From: Methanobrevibacter sp.
GTDB lineage: Archaea > Methanobacteriota > Methanobacteria > Methanobacteriales > Methanobacteriaceae
DNA length: 35,107 bases
Assembly (NCBI GenBank): GCA_017407115.1
Contig: JAFQXD010000001.1
Location: 1 to 35,107 of the forward strand
Reading direction: 5' to 3'
Part shown: in pieces, positions 20,638-29,940 of the stretch
Layout: each line of letters opens with the position of its first letter
Position numbering within the stretch: the first letter of the stretch is position 1
Notes under the pieces: generated by a model
Told to the model about the DNA's origin: nothing
The model's database searches: none
The model's input: the letters and a program-made list of their open reading frames with translations, nothing else
Program-made: the position numbers and the translations under genes

Positions 20638-21684
20638 TTAATTTACTTCCTCATACATTTTCTCTAGAAAACTGGCTAATGAAACAATATCCTGACGATT
20701 ATGTTCTATAATCGGAACGATTGGCCCTATATTTCTTTCGTTCAAATAAGTATTGTAGTAACCCGGAATAAACTGGCCCGGAACGTCTCCTTCACGTTCG
20801 ATTCCAAACAGTTCCCTTTCAATAGTCTGAAGCTGGCAGTTAGGCAACTGTTCTTTCCATAGGTTTTTTGCAAAATACATCAAATCAAGGTGCGGCAAAT
20901 CCAAATTTGCATCCAATCTATTGTATCTGCATCTGTTTTTGATATACGGCACATCAAAGCTTTTGCCGTTGAATGTTACATGAACTGAGTCATCATCCAA
21001 ATGTGACAGGTAAGCCTCAATAATTGCTCCCTCTTCATGAATGTCTCTTAAAAAATATTGTGTAGATATGATTTTATCCTTTTTGATTTCGGCAACTCCA
21101 ATCAGTATTATTGGAACGTTTGAAAGTCCTAAAGTCTCAATGTCCATGAACTTGAAGTTTTCCTTGTCTGTAAGGCTTATTGACCTGAGAACATTATCCC
21201 TGCATTTTTTGGAGTATTTGTTGTTGTCCAATATTTCAATTATCTCACAAAACGGCAAATCATCTATGGTTTCTGTGAATTTTGAAGCAACATCACAATA
21301 TTTGTCATGGTTTTTAAGCGATTCTATTGTAGTATATCCCTTTTCTTTAAGATTCTGTTCTGTTTTAATGCCTATTTTTGGAAGCAGTTTCAGATTATTG
21401 TTTATCTGACTTTTAAAATCATTGTCATAGATATTGAAATCAATCTTTTCTGTTTCGATGATTTTGAGAGTATCTCCAAATGAGGTGGTGACAACTTCAG
21501 AGTTATCTATGTCAGATAGCTTTTTGCCTTCATATTCATTTAAAAGTTTTTGTTTATAATCTTCGAAATAAGAGCTTGAAAGCTTTCTTGCCTTATTTTT
21601 TGCATCTTCCGAAGGATTTAAAGAACCAATAGAATTTGAAAGAACCTTTTTAAGATACATTTCATGTTCGCTGTAATCTGTCAT
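20638..21684 (-). CDS. RNase H-fold 3'-5' exonuclease (YprB/DUF ribonuclease H-like)
   Basis: The C-terminal half has the DEDD exonuclease motifs: FMDIETLG (D-x-E, about 179-186), FNGKSFDVPYI (D, about 238-248) and HNRQDIVSLA (H-x-x-x-D type, about 327-336). The N-terminal half includes a helix-hairpin-like segment (LPKIGIKTEQNLKEKGYTT). Proteins of this YprB-like group probably process nucleic acid ends. It is the first gene of a pair with the solenoid protein. Confidence 0.8.
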   Translation of the reverse strand: MTDYSEHEMYLKKVLSNSIGSLNPSEDAKNKARKLSSSYFEDYKQKLLNEYEGKKLSDIDNSEVVTTSFGDTLKIIETEKIDFNIYDNDFKSQINNNLKLLPKIGIKTEQNLKEKGYTTIESLKNHDKYCDVASKFTETIDDLPFCEIIEILDNNKYSKKCRDNVLRSISLTDKENFKFMDIETLGLSNVPIILIGVAEIKKDKIISTQYFLRDIHEEGAIIEAYLSHLDDDSVHVTFNGKSFDVPYIKNRCRYNRLDANLDLPHLDLMYFAKNLWKEQLPNCQLQTIERELFGIEREGDVPGQFIPGYYNTYLNERNIGPIVPIIEHNRQDIVSLASFLEKMYEEVN

Positions 21685-21763
21685 TCAAGTTTATTATATG
21701 TCAATTAATGGTATATAATTTTTTTAATAAAGTATAATTGAATTTTTGTAAAATACAAATAAC

Positions 21764-21771
21764 TTTATATA
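21764..21771 (+). promoter_or_regulatory. TATA box of the structured RNA / leader
   Basis: TTTATATA predicts transcription from about 21791-21795, directly at the first hairpin of the structured region. Confidence 0.5.
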
Positions 21772-21791
21772 GTATTAAAACATATATAGAG

Positions 21792-21920
21792 ATTGGCTAC
21801 TATGTAGCCGGAGAGATAGATTAAACAGCCAAATTTTAAAATTCATTTCTCTAAAAACTTGTAAAACAAGTTATTAGGTAGCTATAACATGTAGCTACCT
21901 AATCATCCCAAAACTTTTTT
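21792..21920 (+). ncRNA. Structured small RNA or leader before a membrane protein gene
   Basis: Several stems lie within 130 bases: GGCTAC-TAT-GTAGCC (21795-21809), an alternative TTGGCT/AGCCAA pair (21793-21798 with 21827-21832), AACTTG-TAAAA-CAAGTT (21856-21872) and a final 11-bp stem TTAGGTAGCTA/TAGCTACCTAA (21874-21902), followed by CATCCCAAAACTTTTTTT, a terminator-like end. The first hairpin and the alternative pair exclude each other. It is either a stand-alone RNA or a regulated leader of the gene at 21979. No known family is recognised. Confidence 0.5.
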
Positions 21921-21978
21921 TAAAAATTTAGTAAAATATATAATCTTTTCAAACTAAACTATAGATTAAGGTTTGAAT

Positions 21979-22362
21979 ATGAAATTAAAATTAGCAATAA
22001 TTTTTGGAATATTAATATGGGTCATTACATTTTTGGCAACTGAAATAATAAATCCGATTTTTAGCAGTGCACTGCCGAATATCAACATAATCGTTCCAAT
22101 AATATTAATAATAACCACTGGATTTTTTGGAATTCTCTACATCAGAAATATAGATGAAAACGAGGTTATTGAAGGATTGACCGTTGGAATAATATTTGTT
22201 GTGGTTGATATTTTATGTGACATGATATTTTTAATAATTCCAAATACACAAAATTTAGTTTTCGCTGATTATCAGTTACACATATTTTCAGTGATTGTTC
22301 TAACTTTATTGATTACAACCTTTTTAGGATATTTAGCTCAAATGAGTATTGATTTAAAATAA
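21979..22362 (+). CDS. Four-helix membrane protein (127 aa)
   Basis: Start at ATG 21979 (MKLKLAIIFGILIWVITFLA); a TTG two codons earlier is less likely. Four hydrophobic segments are at about 5-22, 34-52, 66-88 and 98-120. There is no functional motif; it is a Methanobacteriales-type integral membrane protein of unknown role. It follows the structured RNA region by about 60 bases and precedes the CoA genes by 11 bases. Confidence 0.7.
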   Translation: MKLKLAIIFGILIWVITFLATEIINPIFSSALPNINIIVPIILIITTGFFGILYIRNIDENEVIEGLTVGIIFVVVDILCDMIFLIIPNTQNLVFADYQLHIFSVIVLTLLITTFLGYLAQMSIDLK

Positions 22363-22373
22363 GGAGACAAACT

Positions 22374-23114
22374 ATGATACCAAAATCACATCCACGCTAT
22401 GAATCCCTACTTTTGAGAGAAAAAATTGTTAAAGCTGCTGAAAATGGATACCTGGCAGATTCAGCAATGATTGCTCACGGCAGGGGAGAGGCTTTTGATT
22501 ATCTGATAGGTGAAAAAACAACCTATCCTGCAAAAAGAGCAATGTATGTTGCGGTTGCGGCATTATTATTATCAAATAATCCAGTCATTTCAGTTAATGG
22601 AAATGCAACAGCACTGGCAATCGATGAAATAATCGAACTGGCCAATGCAGTTAATGCCAAAATTGAAATAAACCTTTTCTACAGAACCGATGAAAGAGTT
22701 GAATTGCTTACAACATTATACAGGGAACATGGATATAAAGAAATCCTCGGATCTTTGGATGATGATATTGAGTATCTCAATGACATAAAAAACAATAGAG
22801 CGTCAGCAAGCAAAACCGGAATCTATGCTGCAGACACCATTTTGATTCCCCTTGAAGATGGTGACAGGGCGGAAATCCTTAAAAAAAGCGGCAAAAACAT
22901 TATTACAATAGATTTGAATCCGCTTTCAAGAACTTCAAAAATGTCTGACGTTTCAATAATGGACAATATCGTAAGGGCCATTCCATTCATGACAAAAATT
23001 GCAGAGGATTTGAAAACTCAGGACAAAAAAGTTTTAATCGAAATGGTTAACGAATTTGATAATGAAGAAAACCTTAAGGAATCAATCGAACAGATAAAAA
23101 TAAACAACAAATGA
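22374..23114 (+). CDS. Archaeal phosphopantothenate synthetase (4-phosphopantoate--beta-alanine ligase)
   Basis: The 246-residue protein opens with IPKSHPRYESLLLREKIVKA and has AHGRGEAFDYLIGE and GNATALAIDEIIELA, which mark the archaeal COG1701/DUF137 family. The enzyme joins 4-phosphopantoate to beta-alanine with ATP in archaeal coenzyme A synthesis. The length is usual. GGAGACAAACT precedes the ATG. The next gene, a P-loop kinase, starts 9 bases after it and is conserved beside it. Confidence 0.9.
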   Translation: MIPKSHPRYESLLLREKIVKAAENGYLADSAMIAHGRGEAFDYLIGEKTTYPAKRAMYVAVAALLLSNNPVISVNGNATALAIDEIIELANAVNAKIEINLFYRTDERVELLTTLYREHGYKEILGSLDDDIEYLNDIKNNRASASKTGIYAADTILIPLEDGDRAEILKKSGKNIITIDLNPLSRTSKMSDVSIMDNIVRAIPFMTKIAEDLKTQDKKVLIEMVNEFDNEENLKESIEQIKINNK

Positions 23115-23123
23115 GGATAAAAA

Positions 23124-23660
23124 ATGCAAGTAATGGGTATATCAGGCCTACCTGGCTCTGGAAAAAGTTTAATTTCTGACATAGCAATCGAAATGGGAGC
23201 TATTATTGTTAGTATGGGTGACATCATAAGAGAAGAAGCCAAAAAAAGAGGAGAACCGACAAAAGAAACAGCTGTCAATTTAAGAAAGGAATTTGGAGAC
23301 AATATCGTTTCCGAATTAACCGTTAAAAAAATCAAAAAACTCCAAGAAGAAGGCAATGCTGATCTAATCATAATTGAAGGAATAAGAAGTCCCCACGAAG
23401 TCAACATGTTTAAGGAAAACTTTGATGATTTCATTATCCTGTCAATATTTGCAAATCCTAATTTGCGTTTTGAAAGACTTAAAAAAAGAATGAGAGAAGA
23501 CGATTCACAGGATTATGCCGGTTTCAGAAAAAGGGATCTTACAGAATTAGGATTTGGAATAGGTGATGTGATTTCACTTTCAGACAAAATGATAATTAAT
23601 GAAAGCGACATAGAAAGCTGTCAAGAAAAAATTAGAGAGTTTTTCAAGGAAATAATCTAA
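23124..23660 (+). CDS. UPF0200 P-loop kinase (dephospho-CoA/nucleotide kinase-like)
   Basis: A 178-residue P-loop protein with Walker A GLPGSGKS at about 7-14 and a basic lid region (RLKKRMREDD). It belongs to archaeal UPF0200, similar to adenylate and dephospho-CoA kinases. Co-location with phosphopantothenate synthetase suggests a link to CoA metabolism, but the substrate cannot be read from the sequence. Confidence 0.8.
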   Translation: MQVMGISGLPGSGKSLISDIAIEMGAIIVSMGDIIREEAKKRGEPTKETAVNLRKEFGDNIVSELTVKKIKKLQEEGNADLIIIEGIRSPHEVNMFKENFDDFIILSIFANPNLRFERLKKRMREDDSQDYAGFRKRDLTELGFGIGDVISLSDKMIINESDIESCQEKIREFFKEII

Positions 23661-23661
23661 T

Positions 23662-24348
23662 TTAAATACTTTTTTCTTCCAAAACGGCATCTTCAATGAT
23701 ATAAACACCACTGTCACGATGCCATTCCTTTCTATCTTTTAATATTTTAACTCTCTTTTTAAAAATAGGTCCATCGATAGCCAATGTTTCGGCTTCTCCG
23801 CCTTCAAAAGCTATATCAACATAATATTTTTCATTGAGCCTGACAAGTTCGTCAATAACATCATCATCAATTACCCTTCCAAGCCATGTTTCATCCAGGC
23901 CCCATGCAGCCACACCGGAAATTATGATTTTAAATCCGAGTGAAACTATTTCACGCATGTATTCCAGCTCATCCACATGCCAATAAGGGGAAATTACCTC
24001 CAAACCGACTTCCAAACCCAATTTTTCAATTCTTGACTTTTGATATTGTGAGTAAAGTGCACCAGTATATACGCACTCAACACCCAAATCCTTCAGATTT
24101 TCAAAGGCCATTTTCAAATCTTCAAGTTCCTCTTCTTTAATACCGTCAGTTTCAACAGACATTATCGGAATATCAATGGCCTCTGCAAGCAAATCTGTTA
24201 CATGAATATTTGGAACATGAAACATGTATGATTCATCGTTGCGGGATTTCATGGAAAGAAGATATTTTACATCTTCTTTCATCTTTAAAGCATAATACAA
24301 AGCCATTGTACTATCCTTACCCCCTGAAAACAGAACTGCAACATTCAT
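23662..24348 (-). CDS. dph6: Diphthine--ammonia ligase (Dph6)
   Basis: The PP-loop SGGKDSTMALY (about 8-18) binds ATP, and the family-specific end FEGGEAETLAIDGP is present. The 228-residue length fits the archaeal type. Dph6 amidates diphthine on elongation factor 2 in the last step of diphthamide synthesis. The gene converges with the kinase gene, one base apart. Confidence 0.88.
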   Translation of the reverse strand: MNVAVLFSGGKDSTMALYYALKMKEDVKYLLSMKSRNDESYMFHVPNIHVTDLLAEAIDIPIMSVETDGIKEEELEDLKMAFENLKDLGVECVYTGALYSQYQKSRIEKLGLEVGLEVISPYWHVDELEYMREIVSLGFKIIISGVAAWGLDETWLGRVIDDDVIDELVRLNEKYYVDIAFEGGEAETLAIDGPIFKKRVKILKDRKEWHRDSGVYIIEDAVLEEKSI

Positions 24349-24354
24349 AAGATA

Positions 24355-25176
24355 TTACCTTTTACGTTTTTCTGAAACGAATTTTCTAAACTTCCTATAG
24401 AAAACACCAAAGGATTCATAATAGATACCGAACAATGAAACGACGACTCCAACAGCACCAGTAATCGCTACAAACTGATAGGACGGCAGCATTGTGGAGT
24501 TTGTTTCATTTATCTTATTTTGTACAGGTCCTTCCATCTTGCTGGCCACAACTCCCTTGTTCAATAAGATTTCCTGGAACTTGTCCACTGAAGATGATGA
24601 AACTACCAGTTTCGCATGTACCTGAGCATAAGAAAGTGAACCTCCATAAACCAATCTATACCAATCGGAAAATGATTTCAATGCATCATAAGAAGAGTAA
24701 TTTTCTTCAAGTTCTATTTCAATCTTACCGTCAGAGGTTACATTATAGTTTTTGAAATGGGAATCGATATTTCCTAAAACATAATTGAAATATTCAATTT
24801 CCCTCTGGTTGAATTTCCATAACGGAATCGTAATGCTTGTTTCTTCAAAAGAAATAAAACCTTCAGTTGCTGACAATTCACTTCTCAACTCATTCATATT
24901 TATTGAAGAGGATAAATCAAGATACATTGTTTCTTCATTGCCTGGAATGTTTTTTTCAACAAGACTTAAAACCTCGGGCATTTCTTCATAAATAGGTTCT
25001 AAAAAGAATGCTCCTCCTATTGCACCAATTAAGAAAGCCACTACAAGCACTAAAATAATTTCATTTTTAGGCATATATGGTCTTAACATTCCAATAGAAA
25101 AAACAAATACCATCATTATTATAAATAAAATGATGTAAATAATTGTTATTATCATATCCATAAATTCACACGCCAT
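24355..25176 (-). CDS. Membrane protein with extracytoplasmic domain (273 aa)
   Basis: Two N-terminal helices (about 8-28 and 38-57), an outside domain of about 150 residues with STATEGF-type beta segments, and a C-terminal helix (about 235-255) followed by a basic tail (RKFRKFVSEKRKR). It is probably a cell-envelope protein of Methanobacteriales. No enzyme motif is seen. The N-terminal start is uncertain (ATG 25176, or ATGs at codons 6 and 8). It is 6 bases upstream of dph6. Confidence 0.7.
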   Translation of the reverse strand: MACEFMDMIITIIYIILFIIMMVFVFSIGMLRPYMPKNEIILVLVVAFLIGAIGGAFFLEPIYEEMPEVLSLVEKNIPGNEETMYLDLSSSINMNELRSELSATEGFISFEETSITIPLWKFNQREIEYFNYVLGNIDSHFKNYNVTSDGKIEIELEENYSSYDALKSFSDWYRLVYGGSLSYAQVHAKLVVSSSSVDKFQEILLNKGVVASKMEGPVQNKINETNSTMLPSYQFVAITGAVGVVVSLFGIYYESFGVFYRKFRKFVSEKRKR

Positions 25177-25233
25177 TATCTATTATTAAAATATTTTTAA
25201 TTAACAATTTATATAATTTTGTGTGAAAATGGA

Positions 25234-25662
25234 CTATTTCTGATAGATTATCATGTTTTGACTATTTACTGGCCATTCTACAATGAAAATTTTTTCCCCT
25301 TTTGAAAGTTTAAATGAATCAGTTTTTAAACTCGACTTAACATCAATCTTTATCTGCTTATTGTGATTGTTTTTAAACTTGAAATTAGCAGAAACCTGGC
25401 CATTGTTTACATTGATTTTAACTGGCTTGTCAACATCCAGATACACTGTTTTTCTAGACCCCTGACCTTCACCATAAACCTGCTTAATTGCCTGTGCGAG
25501 TTTAGATACATCAGACTTTGTTTTGATTGTATCATAGACATCAAATGTGTTGTTCATGCTTTCTTCCAAAAGTGGCAAAGTAAAAGCAATCAATATTATC
25601 AAAGATGCTGAAAATATCAGCAGATATTCAAGAGAAACCTGCCCTCCATTATCCATTATCAT
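25234..25662 (-). CDS. Class III signal peptide pilin-like protein
   Basis: The N-terminus contains GGQVSLEYLLIF, the Q-x-S-x-E-x-x-x-L motif of archaeal class III signal peptides, directly followed by a hydrophobic helix (about 14-33), as in EppA-processed pilins. The rest (142 residues in all) is a beta-rich extracellular domain. The start overlaps the stop of the prepilin peptidase gene; ATG 25656 is an alternative. It should be a minor pilin or adhesin-type surface subunit processed by its neighbour. Confidence 0.85.
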   Translation of the reverse strand: MIMDNGGQVSLEYLLIFSASLIILIAFTLPLLEESMNNTFDVYDTIKTKSDVSKLAQAIKQVYGEGQGSRKTVYLDVDKPVKINVNNGQVSANFKFKNNHNKQIKIDVKSSLKTDSFKLSKGEKIFIVEWPVNSQNMIIYQK

Positions 25663-26528
25663 CAAACCACCAGAATCAGATTTTTTGTAATAACCATCAT
25701 CAAATCCCCATAGCTTAGGGCAATGATGAGACCAAACATTATAGCCGGCGTGAAAGGAAATCCTATTTTAATGCATAACGTGTCTGAAATAAATTTTTGA
25801 GCACACATTATCTTTAATAACGAGACATCTTTAAGCGTGATTCCCCCTGCGCTTCTGGATTTAAAATAATATTTAAAATCATCATCATTACTTTTGTAAA
25901 CTTCCAGATTTCCGTTTAAATCCTGTATCAGCTCACAGACATGATCATCATTAAAGCAATACTTGTTAACAATCATTCCTTCTTTTAAGTCCCTGACATT
26001 TACAGTCTTATTGAGCGTGGTGTAAATCAGAAATCTCAATCCATTGTAATTCAAAATATTTACCAGCAAATCAGCATTGCTCTTGACATAATCATTTTTT
26101 ATAATAAGTCTTATTGTAAATACCACCAAAAACGGGAATGAAACGAGAATGCTGTTTACTATGACGCTGAATGAAAACGGATAAAAAGACAATGCGGGAA
26201 AAATATTTAAAAAATCGATATTCGAACCAAATGGTATAACTGTTGCAATGGAAGAGAATAATTTAGCATCACCACCTCCCCACAAATGCAATTGCCACAA
26301 GAAATAAGCCACATAATATGTAACAACCATTGAAATAATCGAAGCTAAAATGAATTTAACGTTACCTTCGACAATTGTTAAAATCAGATTAGAACTCAAC
26401 CCAAAAGCAACCAACATATTGTTTAACTTGTCGGGAACAAAACCCTTCTTAACATCAAAAATTGCTGCCAAAATAGAAAATAAAACTGTAACTGTAATTT
26501 GAATTAAAAATATGCTATTAAAATTCAT
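25662..26528 (-). CDS. A24 family prepilin peptidase (EppA/FlaK-like)
   Basis: A polytopic membrane aspartic protease. The two catalytic Asp residues are visible: FDVKKGFVPDKLN (about 24) and LWGGGDAKLF (GxGD, about 88). Six to seven membrane helices surround a soluble insert of about 80 residues (around 165-240). It cleaves class III signal peptides at the cytoplasmic face. The partner pilin gene follows with an overlap. Confidence 0.87.
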   Translation of the reverse strand: MNFNSIFLIQITVTVLFSILAAIFDVKKGFVPDKLNNMLVAFGLSSNLILTIVEGNVKFILASIISMVVTYYVAYFLWQLHLWGGGDAKLFSSIATVIPFGSNIDFLNIFPALSFYPFSFSVIVNSILVSFPFLVVFTIRLIIKNDYVKSNADLLVNILNYNGLRFLIYTTLNKTVNVRDLKEGMIVNKYCFNDDHVCELIQDLNGNLEVYKSNDDDFKYYFKSRSAGGITLKDVSLLKIMCAQKFISDTLCIKIGFPFTPAIMFGLIIALSYGDLMMVITKNLILVV

Positions 26529-26621
26529 AAAAATAGATTAAACTAACTAATATATTAATTAGATAGAAATTAATCTCGTTAAATTGTTTTTAGTTTGTAA
26601 AATTATAAAAAAAGGAAAAAA

Positions 26622-28223
26622 TTAATTTTTAGAATACTCATAAATAGCTTCTAAAAATGATTTGAATAAAGGATGTGGCCTATTTGGTCTTGATTTAAAT
26701 TCTGGATGGAATTGACAACCAATAGCCCAAGGATGGTCAGGAAGTTCCACAATTTCCACTAAAAAGTCATCAGGACTTGTTCCTGAAATGACCAAACCTT
26801 TTTCCTGCAAGTCTTTTCTGTAGTCATTGTTGAATTCATATCTGTGCCTGTGACGTTCCTCAATATCAACTTCACCATAGGCTTCAAAAGTTTTGGTTCC
26901 TTCAATGATTTTACAGTCATAAGATCCCAAACGCATGGTTCCTCCCATGTTTTTGATTTTCTTTTGCTCTTCCATCATGTCAATTACAGGGAACTCCAAA
27001 TCGTCGTCAAATTCAGAACTGTTTGCATCATCATAACCGTTTCTTCTTGCAAATTGAGTTACCATTGACTGCATTCCAAGACAAATTCCAAATAAAGGAA
27101 CATTATTTTCTATAGCATAATCTATAGCATCCAATTTGCCTTCAAAACCACGTTCTCCAAATCCTCCTGGAATCAGAATACCGTCGAAACTTTTTAAGAC
27201 TTCCTCATCCAGCTCTTCAACATCGGAACTCAAGTATTGGATATTTGCCTTAACGCCAATGCTGGCTGCCGCATGAAGTAAGGATTCGCGGATACTGATA
27301 TATGAGTCTTCAAGTTCAACATATTTACCTACTATACCAATAGTAACTTTAGGGTCAGTGATTCTGAGGGACTTTACAATTTCTCTCCATTCGTCCAGTT
27401 TAGAGGAATCAGGTTCAACATCCAAACCTATTCTATTGACAATGAACTCACCGATGTTTTTGTCTTCCAAAACCAAAGGTACTTCATAGATTGTACCTGC
27501 ATCGGGAGTGTTTACTACAGCATCCCTGTCAACATCACAGAAGTGAGCCACTTTTGCAAGCAATGCATCATCAATGTGTTCCTGGGATCTGCATACAATA
27601 ACATCAGGATTTATACCCACACTTCTTAATTCTTTTGTTGAATGTTGGGTCGGTTTGGTTTTGAATTCTCCAGCTGCATTTAGGTAGGGAATAAATGTAA
27701 CATGGACAAACATGACGTTTTCACGTCCTTCTTCATTTCTGAGTTGTCTTAAAGCTTCAAGGAAAGGTTGACTCTCAATATCTCCAACAGTACCTCCAAG
27801 TTCTACTAAAACAACATCATAATCAGCACTTTCAGAGTTTTCCCTAATCATTTCTTTAATACGATTAGTGATATGTGGAATTACCTGTACACATTCGCCA
27901 AGGTATCCTCCTTCTCTTTCTTTTGCAATTACTGATTCATAGACTTTTCCTGTTGTGATATTTGCTAGTCCATCAAGTTCAACATCTAAAAATCGTTCAT
28001 AATGACCAAGATCCAAATCAGTTTCCATACCGTCATGAGTTACAAACACTTCACCATGCTGATATGGATTGAGTGTTCCGGAATCCCAGTTTAAATATGG
28101 GTCTATTTTAATAGCTGAAACTTTTAAACCATAAGATCTTAAAATTCTTCCCATAGATGCAGAGGTAATGCCTTTACCTATGGAACTAACTACCCCACCA
28201 GTAATTATAATATATTTTGTCAA
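26622..28223 (-). CDS. pyrG: CTP synthase
   Basis: A full-length 533-residue enzyme. The synthetase domain starts TKYIIITGGVVSSIGKGI (P-loop like), with DPYLN and HGEVFVTHDGMETDLDLGHYE for substrate binding. The glutaminase domain has the Cys nucleophile in GICLGMQ (about 379) and His/Glu in FHPEFKSR (about 505). It makes CTP from UTP and glutamine. The start codon is TTG at 28223, supported by GGAGAGGATTTA just upstream. Confidence 0.95.
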   Translation of the reverse strand: MTKYIIITGGVVSSIGKGITSASMGRILRSYGLKVSAIKIDPYLNWDSGTLNPYQHGEVFVTHDGMETDLDLGHYERFLDVELDGLANITTGKVYESVIAKEREGGYLGECVQVIPHITNRIKEMIRENSESADYDVVLVELGGTVGDIESQPFLEALRQLRNEEGRENVMFVHVTFIPYLNAAGEFKTKPTQHSTKELRSVGINPDVIVCRSQEHIDDALLAKVAHFCDVDRDAVVNTPDAGTIYEVPLVLEDKNIGEFIVNRIGLDVEPDSSKLDEWREIVKSLRITDPKVTIGIVGKYVELEDSYISIRESLLHAAASIGVKANIQYLSSDVEELDEEVLKSFDGILIPGGFGERGFEGKLDAIDYAIENNVPLFGICLGMQSMVTQFARRNGYDDANSSEFDDDLEFPVIDMMEEQKKIKNMGGTMRLGSYDCKIIEGTKTFEAYGEVDIEERHRHRYEFNNDYRKDLQEKGLVISGTSPDDFLVEIVELPDHPWAIGCQFHPEFKSRPNRPHPLFKSFLEAIYEYSKN

Positions 28224-28318
28224 TAAATCCTCTCCTTAATTAAATTAAATACATTTATAATTTTAGTATTTTATAATATATAAAAATTTTAATTTGATAT
28301 AAAAATGTAAGATTTTAA

Positions 28319-28750
28319 TTACCTGCTATTTTTCCAATAGTACAATTTATTGGAGATGGCGCGTCCGGTTTCATTAAACTGATATTGGCCTTCATCACCA
28401 TAGCTTGCAAAATGTGTTTCCTGCATAAAATCACCACATGAATCTCCAGGACCATCAGTCATATAACCTCTTCTACAGACCATTCCATAAGCCGAACCAT
28501 ACGGACTTACACTCCAATATGTGCAGTTTAGACAAATAGCATCACCGTTGTTTACCATTGAATCATAATCCACATCATCAAAATCTTGTGTTAAGTCCTC
28601 TTCAAAATCATTGCTAAAATCCAAGTTACCATAATCATCTGTGAAGTCATCTTCTAAATCATCCTCATCAAAAAACATATGGCATTCAAAACAATACTTA
28701 TCCTCATCCAGCTCGCTACCGCAATTAGGGCATCTCATAATATCACTCAT
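28319..28750 (-). CDS. Zinc-ribbon protein with acidic linker (143 aa)
   Basis: An N-terminal zinc ribbon (MRCPNCGSELDEDKYCFECH), then about 45 very acidic residues (DDLEDDFTDDYGNLD and onward), then a Cys-containing domain (CLNCTYWS..., CRRGYMTDG..., CGDF) likely binding a second metal. Its start overlaps the esterase stop by 4 bases. Function unknown. Confidence 0.75.
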   Translation of the reverse strand: MSDIMRCPNCGSELDEDKYCFECHMFFDEDDLEDDFTDDYGNLDFSNDFEEDLTQDFDDVDYDSMVNNGDAICLNCTYWSVSPYGSAYGMVCRRGYMTDGPGDSCGDFMQETHFASYGDEGQYQFNETGRAISNKLYYWKNSR

Positions 28751-29523
28751 ATTAATGTTTTAATGAATTCTTTAATATATTTATCACAAAATTCCCAGGT
28801 GTGTTCGCCGGGAGCTTCAATGAAGTTGGATTCAATGTTTTTTGAACTTAAAAATTCATAAAACTCAACATTTTTATCATGCAAGAAATCATCATAGCCG
28901 CATGCCATGAAAATATCCGGAACGTTACTGCAATTATCAATTAATGCCTTAGGATCCATATCAGAACCCTGCAATTCATCCAAATTACCAAAAATTGATT
29001 CATAAAAATCTCTAGATCTGAGAACGTTATCATCACTGACATAATTGACAATATCATCAGTTATCAATGCAGCGGAAATCATTCCGATTTTAGAGAAGTT
29101 ATTTGAGTATTTTAATCCGTTTCTGATTGCTCCATAACCTCCCATTGAAAAACCTGCAATGAATGTGTCTTCACGTTTGTCAGAAAGAGGGAAAATGTTT
29201 CTTGTAATGTCCAGCAATTCCTGACCAACATACTCACCATAATAAGCATGAGCCTTTTCATTGTCCACATAAAAGCTGTTTTCCCCACATGGTATTACAA
29301 TAGCTATTCCATTATCCTCTGCAAATTTCTGAATGGAAGTGTTTGCAAGAAATATGTCATCACTTCCGTATAATCCATGAAGCAGATATAGTGTCTTATA
29401 TGGTTGAGGCACTATTTCTTCCCTATCATGCAAAAAGTGAATATTGTCTGACGGCAATATCACGCTGATTGATGTTCTTCTCTGCAAGCTTTTACACTTT
29501 ACATCTCCTCTAAACAAAACCAT
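28747..29523 (-). CDS. Alpha/beta-hydrolase esterase (FrmB/esterase D-like)
   Basis: ATG at 29523 is chosen (AGGTG six bases upstream). The catalytic Ser is in AGFSMGGYGA (about 124), preceded by LYLLHGLYGSDD with the oxyanion loop; Asp (near CGYDDFLHD) and His (APGEHTWEF, about 244) complete the triad. Family members hydrolyse esters such as S-formylglutathione or sugar acetyl groups; the substrate is unknown. It lies in a cluster with an acetyltransferase and a transporter. Confidence 0.85.
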   Translation of the reverse strand: MVLFRGDVKCKSLQRRTSISVILPSDNIHFLHDREEIVPQPYKTLYLLHGLYGSDDIFLANTSIQKFAEDNGIAIVIPCGENSFYVDNEKAHAYYGEYVGQELLDITRNIFPLSDKREDTFIAGFSMGGYGAIRNGLKYSNNFSKIGMISAALITDDIVNYVSDDNVLRSRDFYESIFGNLDELQGSDMDPKALIDNCSNVPDIFMACGYDDFLHDKNVEFYEFLSSKNIESNFIEAPGEHTWEFCDKYIKEFIKTLI

Positions 29524-29532
29524 ATTAAACAC

Positions 29533-29940
29533 CTATGTCCACAAATCAGTGATAAAAAGAGGGCTTGCATCATCGGCCTTTTCAAATCCGCAGGATTCAT
29601 AAAACCCAACTTCCTCATCATAGCCTACGACAACGATTCTCAAATAATCCTTATAAATTTCCTTAACTTTTGAAACAAGATTTCTGCCAATGCCCTTATC
29701 CTGATACTCTGGCCTTACAAGCAGATAATGAACATATGCAGTCATTATTCCGTCATCCATAGCGCATATCATGCCTACAATCTTATCCTCATCCCAAGCT
29801 GAGATTACCGTTTCAAAGTTTCTCATTGCAATTTGAAGCTTTTCTGGAAAATGGCCTGAAGACCACTCTACAGATAAAAACAAATCCTTTAAATCATCTA
29901 CATCAAATTCATGAATATCTTTGTATTCTATTTCTGTCAT
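29533..29940 (-). CDS. GNAT family N-acetyltransferase (135 aa)
   Basis: The acetyl-CoA binding motif A is seen as VRPEYQDKGIGRNLVSKV (about 76-93), preceded by a strand MTAYVHYLLV and followed by FYESCGFEKADD, as in GNAT enzymes. The substrate is unknown. The start overlaps the MATE gene end, so the genes are co-transcribed. Confidence 0.87.
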   Translation of the reverse strand: MTEIEYKDIHEFDVDDLKDLFLSVEWSSGHFPEKLQIAMRNFETVISAWDEDKIVGMICAMDDGIMTAYVHYLLVRPEYQDKGIGRNLVSKVKEIYKDYLRIVVVGYDEEVGFYESCGFEKADDASPLFITDLWT

